Part shown: piece by piece, positions 45,433 to 56,372 of the stretch
How the letters are laid out: each line of letters starts with the position of its first letter
How positions within the stretch are numbered: position 1 is the first letter of the stretch
Source: Porodaedalea pini
Lineage: Eukaryota; Basidiomycota; Agaricomycetes; Hymenochaetales; Hymenochaetaceae
Direction: 5' to 3'
Assembly: GCA_002794775.1 (NCBI GenBank)
Contig: NBAY01000038.1
Location: 186,001-250,000, forward strand
DNA length: 64,000 nucleotides
The notes under the pieces: generated by a model
The model's input: the letters and a program-made list of their open reading frames with translations, nothing else
What the model was told of the DNA's origin: nothing
Database searches by the model: none
Made by a program: the position numbers and the translations under genes

Positions 45433-46978
45433 CTATGCACATCTCTCTTGAAGTTTACGAACTACGGTCGAATAAATCTCTTCTACGCCGCACAGATATT
45501 CGTCAGAATTCTCATCCCGCATGTTTCCAGCCGGTACGTCCAGCGTAAATGACGGCGTATACAGCGGAAAGGCAGGGTGTTCGGGTATTTGAGTGTCAGT
45601 TGGGAGGTGTCGTCCGACCTGCAAGGGTCCCGATTACATTGAGCGAACGAGGAGAATGACAGGACGTGAGTTTACTCACGGCCACCGAGGTTAAGCAAGC
45701 CCATGTTCTAGCAGCATTGGGAGAGTTATAACCTCCTGATCAAGCCGTCAGATACAAACGACTCGACAAGTATACGGCAGCCTACCTCCTCCCAGAAGTA
45801 GCACCTTCGTCTCCCATTTGTTGACAATTTCGCCGACACACCAATCCATGCTTCCTTTCTCTTGACCGATGCTCCAGTTCCATATGCCGTGTGGATCTCC
45901 GGCTAGGCCGTCCGTGCCGCATTGCACAATCACGTAGTCAGGAGAGAACGAATCCTTGACAGCCTGCACGACCGACCATATGCGGCCAAAAGTCTTCGAC
46001 GATGCTCCTTCTTTCAGAGGTAGCGAAAGAGTGAAGGGATCGAAGTCAGGAGAAGCAGGGTCAGGAAGAGACGAGAGTGGGTTTGCTGGGTAGAACCCCG
46101 GCGCCGTGTAATGAATGGACAACGTCAACACTTGAGCGGGCACGTTATTGGGCGCAGATTTGTAGTAACATTCCGAAACGGCATCCGAAAAGTGCAGATC
46201 AAAGTCGAGATACATGATGCGAGCTTTTCTCCTGCCCGGATTCGTACACAAAGGAGGGCCTCGTTTGAGCGACAAGACTGCTAGAATGCAATCGGCTACG
46301 TAGCAGAATCCAGCTGCCTGCGCCTTCTGTGCGTGATGCCTGGACGTCTGTTAAACTTAGGAAGGTTCTTAATCAGAGTAACGCTTCGCACCTTCCACCA
46401 TCCCAAGCTATTGACACGTCTGTGTCCGCCGACTTGAGCAGTTCAGCTGCGCTGAGAGTAGCGCCAGCAACCATTTGGACATACTTATCCATACCTGGAA
46501 ACGGCGGACAGTCCTACTATCATAGTTAGGCGATAAAACAAAGCATCAGCGAGATAACATGAATTCATACATCTTCAACTCCAAAGTCAGAAGAAGTTAG
46601 CTGAGGCTGCAACGAAGAAGCACCTTCCGACTTGAGGACGAAATCGATGTAATCTCTGTCGTGATAAAGGCAGAGCTCTTGAACAGAAGCTAGGCGTGGA
46701 CGGACAACTTGAAGGCTGCTCGATTGAACGTCAGAGACTTGGACAGGTGGGGATAGAAGTCCAAGGCCTTTTATCAATGAATGGACTAGGAACGACCGAT
46801 TCCTGTTACTCGGAAGAAGGGATGAGATCTACAGCACCAATCGTCATGGTTAACAAACCTTCTCGGCACCATACAGACGAATAGAAAAACACACTTTAAC
46901 AAGGTCTTGCGAAACGACGTAGCCGACCTTCCGAGATTTGATCACTTGAAGTGAGGACTCTTGTTGAGACACTGACAT
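45433..46978 (-). CDS. Class I histone deacetylase, HDAC8/Hos1-like
   Basis: Six exons (46895-46978, 46571-46828, 46392-46513, 45786-46339, 45680-45735, 45433-45618) give 419 aa in phase. Motifs: SSLLPSNRNRSFLVHSLIKGLGL at the start of the domain, DCPPFPGM, WDGGRHHAQKAQAAGFCYV with the tandem active-site His pair, MYLDFDLHFSDAV with the zinc-binding Asp and His, VIVQCGTDGLAGDPHG with the second zinc Asp, and LLLGGGGYN with the substrate-channel Gly run. It should remove acetyl groups from histone or other lysines. In the canonical family the third motif reads DxDxHHGDG; here the second His and the Gly residues are replaced (HFSDA). The gene lies head to tail with the reductase gene, with at most about 220 bp between them. 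Confidence 0.88.
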
Positions 46979-47082
46979 GCGTAAACCTCACTACAAAAAT
47001 GGTTGTAGTAAAGGTTGTGTTGTTCCGGAAAGAAGACGAAAAGCAAAATAAAATAAAAGATTTCTTTCATTGAAAATAATGA

Positions 47083-47162
47083 TGACGAGAGTGGGATTCG
47101 AACCCACGCCCTTTCGGACTAGATCCTGATTCTAGCGCCTTAGACCGCTCGGCCATCTCGCC
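47083..47162 (-). tRNA. tRNA-Leu (anticodon CAG)
   Basis: On the minus strand the sequence folds as a class II tRNA: acceptor stem GGCGAGA with TCTCGTC (one G-U pair), D arm GGCCGAGCGGTC, anticodon stem CTAGA/TCTAG enclosing the seven-base loop ATCAGGA (anticodon CAG), a variable arm around CCGAAAGG, and the T arm GGTTCGAATCC. The discriminator is A, as expected for leucine. There is no intron and no encoded CCA. It would read CUG codons. Confidence 0.92.
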
Positions 47163-47675
47163 TAAGATAAAAGGGCAAGATAGGAGGTCAAGAGTTATGT
47201 ATTAACCCCTTGCTAACCCTATGATCTAGTCCCACTCTCGTCATTCTGTATGAACGCATTATTTTTTTGTCTAGCATATTATGAGTTATGGCATGAATTT
47301 CTCATCGCCAACGTGCTCAGTTCGTCCTTTTGGTCATAGTTATACAGCACTCTCAGATATAGATATAGTTATGATGTTACAAAGCTTTTGAATAGGCAGT
47401 TAGAAGATCTACGGAAAAGATTGATCTTGCTCTGGTTTCATGAACCGGTCATGTCAGGTCAATATTTGATCCTCACGTCCCTAAAACATCTTTGAAGTCA
47501 GTGCCAGCTGGGAGGGATCCTTTGGTCGCTCACTATGGCTTAAGCTATTCAAAACTCAAGAATTAACGATTAAAGGCCACCACGCCCCCTTACAGTACAT
47601 ACTCTACGATGTCGATAAATGCTTCGAGTCCGCATAAAGGCCGTGGATACAGTATTGCGAATCTCAGGTCTAGTC
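47163..47675. other. Spacer between tRNA and NACHT-WD40 pseudogene
   Basis: Contains an inverted partial tRNA-Leu copy (see separate entry). Otherwise nothing recognised. Confidence 0.45.
47223..47245 (+). repeat. Inverted fragment of the neighbouring tRNA-Leu
   Basis: GATCTAGTC joined to CCACTCTCGTCAT, the same order as in the tRNA 3' half but lacking the 21 or so bases of variable and T arm between them, and on the opposite strand. It is too short to function. Confidence 0.6.
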
Positions 47676-49570
47676 TCATCCAAATACTTTGAAACATTCA
47701 CTCCAGCGCGCGCCATCAGTTCCTCTAAGATCTAGTTTAGTCGAAAATGTGCAACTAAAAACGGCGGTATTTTGTGGATGCCAACGCGTGGCGTGAAGAT
47801 GAGGAGGAATCCATACGAGTAGTTTACGCTGTCTACCAAGTATCCGCCCATTTTCATCCAAGACCCAGTTCGAAAAGCATTTGCCGTTTGGTAGTGAGGG
47901 AACAGACGAGATATCACGTATGCACCTTCGAAAAGCCGAGAAACAACCATCCTGCTCAAAGCGTCCCAGACTCTGATGGTGTTGTCTCCGGAGCCTGAGA
48001 CGATGTTCATTCCGTCAGGCGAGAAGGCAGCAGACAATATGCAATGTATGTGACCCACAAAGGGACTGGAGGTGCTGTCACCACTCCCCGGGTCCCACAG
48101 TCTGATTGTCTTACCCCAGGATCCCGAGACTATGCCTGTACCACCAAGTGTACATGAGTATGGATAGGAGAATGAGGCGGGATAACTTCTGGGTGGAAAT
48201 CCTAGAATCCTATCAATAGCGGCAACGGAAAACGGGATTTTGCTAAGAAGGACTAGGCCAAGGACTTTTGAAGAACGTTTCCTAGACCCATACGTATCCT
48301 ATAACATTCCTGAGCTGTCGAGTACAGAGGCACACAAGTCATCAAGGCCAGAATCTGCGCTCAATCGCGAATCCAAGTCATTTGAAAGGCAATACGAAAC
48401 CAGTTCTTCGAGGATGTCGAACGGATCATCACTGGCCGAGACCAGTTTAACAGCGTTGACACCCATATGAAAAGCCCCCCTCCCCTGTTGCCTAGGAATG
48501 CCACATTCGCATCCCATGGCCATCCCGATGGCAATCGCATCTCACTCTGGACTCCTGAATTCATTGTCCATCTCGTTACGAATGTAGGAAAGAAGATCGT
48601 TTCGGCTTGACTCCGAAGTATAAGCTAGTTCAATCGCATGAACAGAATCTGGTTGAGGCAAGAAGACTTTCACAATGTCGTTTTCCGGCCGGGACGTTAT
48701 GAGAAAGCGGTATTTGTTAGGAGGCTTTGGCATTTCTTGCTTGAAAAGCTGTATTGGATCTCATCGAGTTTCATGTGTGCCGCATTCATCCAACGCGCCA
48801 GCACAATCACAACGGGCTCCTCTGCATTCGCTCCAGCTGCAGTGAGCGGCTGTAAAATAAGCTTCTAGAACTGGCCCGCGGCTGCTGCTGAAACAATGTC
48901 CTTGTCCTGTTTGGCGTGTTCGGTGATGCGTGACCCAATGGAGGAGTCGAACAATGCGAGCTTGAAGACAATGGTCCTAAAGACGGAGCCGGGCTCGCCT
49001 TTTCCTCGTCCAAATAAGAGATAGATGCCAAGGTGAGACATATCACGAAAGTAGTCTTCAATGGTCGTGGGGGAACCAGAGACTCCATGCAGCCGAATAA
49101 CGTTCCAGCTCGTTTCCGGTTTCAGCATCTCGATTATTTGTTGTCGAATTTCGACTCGTGTATCTTTCAGGAACATACGACGGGCAGCTGAGGCGATGTT
49201 ACTGGTATTGCGTCGCTGCTGTAAGACTGGTGTTGAGGGAGGTTAAACGAGCTCATCAATTCAACAATTTGTTGCGCACATATAGTAGAAGAGCGTTTGC
49301 ACGTGTTGCAGTTCAGGTGACGGTTCGTCTTCAAGCGTAAACTTGTTTGACACGACCTTGAGCTTCAAGAGGAGAAATGCTACAATAATTCTTGCTGTAT
49401 ATCCCTTCAAGGAGCTGAAGGCGCGCAATCGACTGGATGCTGATGCGTACGTCACGATAATTTGTCGGGGATATCAAGGGGCAATCCTCTCCTAGATGAA
49501 GGTAAGCACGAACGTCGTATATGCATGACGAGAACTCTTTAGAACTATAATCAGCGTTTGAATAGTTCAA
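47676..49570 (-). pseudogene. Broken C2/NACHT/WD40 gene, copy 2
   Basis: Read from right to left on the minus strand: an N-terminal remnant (about 49570-49261), a NACHT start with NVIRLHGVSGSPTT where Walker A should read GxxGSGKS/T, a Walker-B-side segment with FRFLITSRPENDIVKVF-like sequence (48542-48733), about one WD40 repeat (SAAFSPDGMNIVSGSGDNTIRVWDA) and the family tail KLLVWIPPHLHATRWHPQNT ending near 47676. The pieces are in different frames with stops between them, and most of the WD40 array is missing. It is therefore a fossil of the same family as the intact gene at 11.2 kb. Confidence 0.75.
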
Positions 49571-50042
49571 CGACCAGAGTTCGTGTCATGTTGAAGATCA
49601 CTTCGTCATTATCGAGTGCAAAATGAATGAAAATGCACGACGTAAACGTTAGCTCTGCTCTACCTGGCCTGGACCCTCTCCAAATCACCTTGTCCGCGAA
49701 GTTATCGATCAAGGCCACGCTCCTTCCCCATGTCGTCTACTCGGTTTCTCAGGAATGTCCAAGGGAAACATAAATGTACAGCACGACAGTCACCGGTCAG
49801 TTGCATAGCTGCACGCGCGTCGTAGCCCTCGTTGTGCACGCATGTCAAAGTTGATCAACACATCGAATGACTCGAGGAAACGACCTATAAAATTTCATCT
49901 AGTTCTCTCGAAGTCCTTGTTTCCCCAATATTAACTACCGATCTACGGACACTTCCTCCAGCGCTCCTGGCTTCTATTCTGCTCGACTCATCTAACCTTA
50001 CGGCTCCGCGCCTTGGGGTTCAGTATTCTGCGTGTCAGGAAA

Positions 50043-50432
50043 ATGCTGCACCTCCTGCTTCCCGCATTCCTCAGCGTCTCCAGACCGCACAAGCACCGCG
50101 GTCATGTGTGCGGACACGTTCCCGTGTCATCTCGCCCCTCCATCTCCATGTCCGAGGTGTCGAGCGGCAGTGTACCGTCGTCATTCACTTCCTTCACATC
50201 CGTAAAGCCAGGGACCCTCCAGCGCTTGCCGAACGTCGAGTCAAGGTCCTCCTTCGGCTCCTTTGAGTGTTCTCTTACCCCATCATCTTCGAAGGTATTG
50301 GCTCAGCCCAGAACGCACGCGATGAGCTTCTGGCCTTGGCGCTCTTCAACGCCGATGCAACGTAGAAGAATGAGACGCTGTTTGGAAGAAGAAAGGTGGC
50401 CAAGAGCGAGCCCTTGGCGTGCTTTACGGTGA
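50043..50432 (+). CDS. Short open frame, doubtful gene
   Basis: An ATG-initiated frame of 129 codons, Ser/Pro/Arg-rich, starting MLHLLLPAFLSV (which could pass as a weak secretion signal). No motif, and no splice evidence. A competing frame over the same bases also shows a readable stretch (GSAQNARDELLALALFNADA), so this may be neither. Low confidence. Confidence 0.2.
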   Translation: MLHLLLPAFLSVSRPHKHRGHVCGHVPVSSRPSISMSEVSSGSVPSSFTSFTSVKPGTLQRLPNVESRSSFGSFECSLTPSSSKVLAQPRTHAMSFWPWRSSTPMQRRRMRRCLEEERWPRASPWRALR

Positions 50433-51147
50433 CGAGTTGTCGATGCTGCTTGGGCGATGAACGATTTAGATCCGAGTCGTAGACGATTAGTGATACGAAT
50501 ATTTAGAACGTGATAGTGAACAGAGGGCTTATTACGAGTATGACTTCGTCTCACGAATACCGTATAACTTGAGCATTTGACGACTGTGCCATCCAGGTCC
50601 GTTCTAGTGTCTGTACAACACTGTATTATACACCGACGTCTCTCATACTCGTTTGGATGGATCGGTGTCGGAACCAGGATCGGAACTGGGTGTATTATGC
50701 GGCATGAAGCGCAATTGAGTAGTAACTGCATAATTAGGATTTTTCATAGAATATAACTCGCTGTAGAAGTGTACATGCACCATCAAATCTCCGTAACGCC
50801 GTAAACTGCGTACCAAGCCCCGCAGACAACGCGTAAACAAACAGAATATTAATCACAATCTCGTCGCATCATAGCAATAAAAGCCAAGCTTTGCGGACTT
50901 TGTTCATCATACTCCATTCAATCAAATCAAAATTCAGAGCAATCCAGAGTAGGACAAAATCAAAACTTAATTCCCATTTTCATAACTTGAATTGTCTTAG
51001 TTGAGCCATCTAGAACTAGAACTCGAGACTTCCATTGAATGTACACTGATAAGCCTATGAAACGTACAGAACAGAATGTCTACTAATCCACGGGACAGTA
51101 AGAAAGCAATCAGTACAGGGTAAATAAAATAAAATAAGAATGTGCTC
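50433..51147. other. Intergenic stretch, no supported gene
   Basis: 3' flank of the third NACHT-WD40 locus; no motif found. Confidence 0.4.
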
Positions 51148-54100
51148 TTATTCAAAAGGTCTAAAATATTCCCGCCAGTGCTCACCATGTATGGTGTTGC
51201 CAAAATCCATTTTAAATGAAAATGCACAACTGAAAACGGCTGTATTTTGGGGTCGCCAAAGTGTGGGTCGAATATCAGGGGGAACCCACAAAAGCAGCTC
51301 GCGATAACGACCTAATATCCATCCGGTTTCATTCAAAGTCCAATTCGCAAAGTCTTCGTTGTCAGCCGATAAAACGGCAGACGAGGGGACATCTGTGTAC
51401 ACGTCAAGTAGCCTGCGGATGGTCTTTCCACTCGCCACATCCCAAACTCTGATTGTCTTGTCCCAGGAGCCCGAGACTACGTGCCTTCCATCTGGCGAGA
51501 AGGCCACGCAGCGAACACCGGCAGTGTGTCCTTCGAAAGGCCCGGCAACGACCTCCCCACTCTCCGCATTCCAGATGATGATTGTCTTATCCAGCGAGCC
51601 AGAGACGATGCATTCTCCATTAGGCAAGAAGGCCCCACAGTAGACGATGTCCACGTGCCTTCTGAAAGGCCCGGAAACTACCTCCCCGCTCTCTGCATTC
51701 CAAATATTGATCGTATTATCATTGGAGCCTGAGACAATGCGTATCCCATCTGGCGAGAAGGCAATGGAACAGATTTTGTCGCTGTGCCCGTCGAAAGACC
51801 CAGCAACGATTTCCCCACTCTGCATCCCAGATAATAATTTCACCATCACCGGAGCCTGACGCAATGCGGGTTCCGTCTGGCGAGAAGGCGACGGAGCGGA
51901 CAACATCCATGTGTTCATCAAAAGGCCCGGCTATAATCTCCCCACTCTCTGCATTCCGAACAATGTCCGTATTATCACTAGAGCCCGAGACGAAGCGCGC
52001 GCCGTCAGGTGAAGAAGCGACGGACTTAACGGCACCCGTGTGCCCTTCGAAAGGCCCCGAAATGGTCTTGCCACTCTCCGCATCCCAAACTCTAATCGTT
52101 TTATCGTTGGAGCCCGAGACGATGCGTTTTCCATTTGGAGAAAAGGCAATAGACCGGACATAGTTCGTATGGCCCTCAAAGGACCTGGAAACGACTTTGC
52201 CACTCTTTACATCCCAAGTCCTAATTGTCTTGTCCCCAGAGCCTGAGACGATGTGACGACCGTCTGGCGAGAAGGCCACAGAGTAAGCGGTATCCTTATG
52301 CCCTTCGGACGGCCCGGAAACAACTTTCCCGATCTCCGCGTCCCAGATTCTGACCGTCTTATCATAGGAACTGGAGATGACGCGTCTGCCATCAGGTGAG
52401 AAGGCCACGGATAAGATGGCGTTTGTATGTCCTTCAAAAGGGCCATAGACGACCTCGCCAGACTCCACATCCCAGATCATGATCGTTTTATCTCTGGATC
52501 CCGAGGCGATACGCAATCCATCTGGCGAGAAGGCGACGCAGTAGACACGATCCGTGTGCCCTTCAAAAGGATCACAAACAGTTTCTCCAGACTCCGCGTC
52601 CCAGATTCTGATTGACTTGTCCCACGAGCCCGAGACGATATGCGTTCCGCATGGCGAGAAAGCGACAGACCGGACGATGTCCGTGTGTCCTATGAGAGGC
52701 CCAAAACGGTCTGCCCTGTCTCTGCATCCCAGACTCTGATTGTCCTATCTTCGGAGCCCGAAACTATGTGCTTCCCGTCAGGCAAGAAGGCAACGGAGTT
52801 GACACAGTCCGTATGCCCAATGAAGGGTTCGGAAACGGCCTGCCCAGTCTCCGCGTTCCAGACTCTGATCGTTCTATCGGCGGCACCAGAAACAATGCAT
52901 GCTCCCTCGGGCGAGAAGGCGATTGACATAATATAATCCGAGTGCCTTTCAAAAGGACCGGAAACCAATTCCCCACTCTCTGCGTCCCAGACTCTAATTG
53001 TCATATCCCAGGATCCCGAGACATCTCGCGTTCCATCTGATGAGAAGGCCACGGAGCTGACATCATGCCCATGCCCTTCAAAAGGCTGAGAGACAGCCTC
53101 CCCACTCTCCGCGTCCCACATCATGATCGTCCTATCGGTGAAGCCCGAGACGATGCGCTTACCATCTGGCGAGAAGGCGACAGACCAGACAATACCCATG
53201 TGCACTTCTAACACCCTCAGCCATAGTGGTGCCGTTTTCGTTCCTATTCGATCCACCTGTACCACAGAGGACATTTGCTTTGAATAACGAGCTGAGACCA
53301 CCGAATCCTGCTTGGTAAGAGGGAGCATAGAGACATATATGAGGCGTGCTTTGCGTGGTCGGGACGGCAAACACAGTGGCGAGGGTACTAGCATCCCTCA
53401 AGAACGAGGTGATATCTGCGTTATACGTCTTGACTAGAGTCAGTCACATAAGTACATCAAATATACGTGTACTCCAGTCCATTTAACGGCATCCAGGAGA
53501 GCTGGACTAGCAACACGACCGAGCTTCTTCAGTAGACTGAGTACTTCAAACCAGTATAATAAGCGATGCTTAACAAACGATGACAATATATCAAGCAAGT
53601 CAGGAGAATATGGAGTATCGCGAAGATGTTGAACCCAGAAAAGGCATGCATATGCCAAATGTGGCGGAATTTCCTTGACACGATCTTTCAGTCCTACGAC
53701 ATCATCGTTTTGGACAAAAGATGTCTCGAGGTCGCACATATTGAAGTAAAGCATGTCCTCCATGGCAGACAAGCACCGAATGACGACGAAATGCTTCTGG
53801 ATGGAACATCAATGAGCCAAGGGCCGCCGATACACTGAGACGGTTTCGAACTGCCGGGGTGTGTTACGCAAGGATTGAAACGCGGGTGACGTGAGGTAGT
53901 CACCAAAAGACGCGTGGTGGATACGAATGGGTTCTCCGGGCTTATATGCGACCAGAGCTTGCAGTTTCGAAAGAATGGCTGCTGACCCTTGGGAGAACCT
54001 AAGTGTAGCATCCCATCGATCGTTTTGTCGGAGAGCTTTGTCCTGCCGAAAAGAATGAGAGAAACGACATTTTGAAATATAGATCTTGTCGTGTCATCCC

Positions 54101-56372
54101 AAGAAAGCGCATCGCGCAGTGCGGTGGCGTATAGCTCTTGAAGAGAAAGTGACTTCGCATTCGAGACCAGTTTCTCGACGTAGTCAAGTTGAAATGTTGC
54201 TAGCTGGACTAGTCTGACCGCGGTCGATGCCCAGATGAAAAGCCCATCAGCAGAATCACCAAGGACATTCAGTTTATCATCCCATGTCCAACCCTCCGGT
54301 ATTGGCTCTATTACCGCATCCCGCATCACACGATCAATGTAAACGCGTACGTCGTGCCGGCTCTCTTTCGAACTGTGATCGAGCTCGATTTCGAGGACAT
54401 GTGGTTGGGACGACAATACTTTCACGATGTCACCTTCTGGTCGGCTCGTGACGAGGAAGCGAAACTTTGAAGGAAGCTTCCCGAACTCGTCCTTGAGCAA
54501 CTGGATTACGTTGCTCCGAGTGCCGATCGTGCCACATTCATCCAGAGCATCGAGGATAACAAGGATGGGACCTTGTACCTCAGCTTTAGCAGCATCAAGT
54601 GGTTCCAAAATGAGCTTCTGGAACTGCCTCGTAGGTGAAGAATCTTCGATACTCTTGTTCTGGTCAAGAGCAGCAAGGACGTGCGGAGCAATTGATGAGT
54701 CAAACGACGCCGATTTGAGGGCGATGGTCTGAATAATAGAGCTGTACTCGGCCTTTCCTTGTTCAAAGAACAGAAACGTCGCGAGTCGAGACATATCATC
54801 ACAGTAATCCGCAACCGTCGCAGCGATCGTACTTTTCCCGGAACCGGGGACTCCATGAAGCCACATAATGTTCTTGCTTGTATCCGAAAACAACCAGTCC
54901 ATGGCCTGATTCAAATATTCGTCGCGCGTCCCAAGAAGGCATCGAGGACGGTCGGATGCATTCTTCTCCATCGGTCGCAGTCGCTGCTTTAAGACTGGTG
55001 GAACACTTTCAGTGGAGCTCAATGACAACATTGATTCGGCACACACTTAACGTATCGACGTTATAAGATATCCGTGCTGAGACAAAAGCAGTATGCAGAG
55101 CTACTCTCGAGCTGAGTTCTTCCTTGAGCGAGTCAAAGCTCTTTCTGAACTCGTCTATCTTCTGAGTGATACTGATCACATCGAGAACTCGGCCTAGCAT
55201 AAAGGTTATTTCCCCTGAAAAACAAACAAACACGAGTTTAAACAGATAGACTTACCGAAGAACCCAGGTGAAGTGAATTCTCGAACAAACAGACAGAATT
55301 CGATGGTCTGTTTGAAGGGTTTGGTGATGGACTGTTTAAGACTCCGAACCTTGTTGGGAAGATCGTCGATCTCACAGACAAAGTCGAACGTTTCTTTCAT
55401 AATGCACACCAGATCGACGACCGACTTGTCATTTTCGAACTGCTTTGAAATGACCTACGCAAAGTCAACTAAATAAGTCACCTCACATAGTGAAATAACC
55501 CGTAACGTACTTTGAACAGAGATGAGGTCACTTGCCACGCGGCATGTAGATATGGATGAACCTAGTCGTACTGAACGATCAGTACTCTTTGCCATCAGGA
55601 ACATAAGACTTACTTCGGATAGTGCATCGATAATATAGGCAAAAGCGCCAAACCTTTCGCAAAAGCTTACAAGACATTTGTACAGGTCGCTCTGTTTGTC
55701 CAGCTGAGTAGCCTGCCCTTCGACAGCATTGAACTTTGCAGCCGAGGCTGAGCTCACGATTCCGCTCGGCTGAACAGCCTGGTCGGCAGCCATGGCGTCG
55801 AGTAGATGAACAAAAACTGTAGGCCCTTTGTATGCCTTTCCACGAGACGGAAGGAGACTCAACTGGGCTAAAGGCAATTTATGCTGATCACAAGTCATGT
55901 AATAAGAAAATTGGAATCGCAGCTTACTCTCGCCATTAGCGCACTTCTTCTAAAGTTCGTCGAGCTGGATGATGACGGAGCCAATGCACATGCTTTTTCG
56001 TCGCATAAGCGAAGGTTTATGATTGACCTGAATTGTAAGAAGCGTGGATTCGTCTGATGATGGGCTACATGCACGTAATGAAATCTCTGAAGACGAATTG
56101 TTATGGGATCACTTACAGCGTGAAAATTTCATTCCAGGTGGTGATTTGTCCTTGATTGCTCGCGTCTTCTGGATAGTGTTGCCGAACTGCACTTGAACAT
56201 AAAGATTGGGCACTTTTCTATATAAATAGTGTTCCCACTGCACCTCTTCTGCACGGATCACTGCAGGGCATGTCAAATCAGGTAGAGCTGTACGAGTCAA
56301 AGACGAACCTTGCAGGGAGTGTTCAGTGGGCATGGGAAGAGGAGACATGTCTGACCTCAGCATCTGCAGCAT
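51148..56372 (-). pseudogene. Broken C2-NACHT-WD40 gene, copy 3
   Basis: Same plan and intron layout as the intact gene at 11.2 kb. A C2-like start (PNLYVQVQFGNTIQKTR, near 56230) is followed by the helical exons (55455-55898, 55009-55409) and a NACHT domain with good Walker A GVPGSGKST and Walker B LVILDALDECG. The helical linker, about fifteen WD40 repeats and the tail LLLWVPPDIRPTLW end at 51148. Frame breaks are needed near 56130, 54010, 53850, 53810, 53345, 52705 and 51827 to follow the family sequence. Several are single bases in short G or C runs, but their number and a two-base loss point to a true pseudogene. Its WD40 repeats are far more divergent from one another than those of the intact copy. 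Confidence 0.85.
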
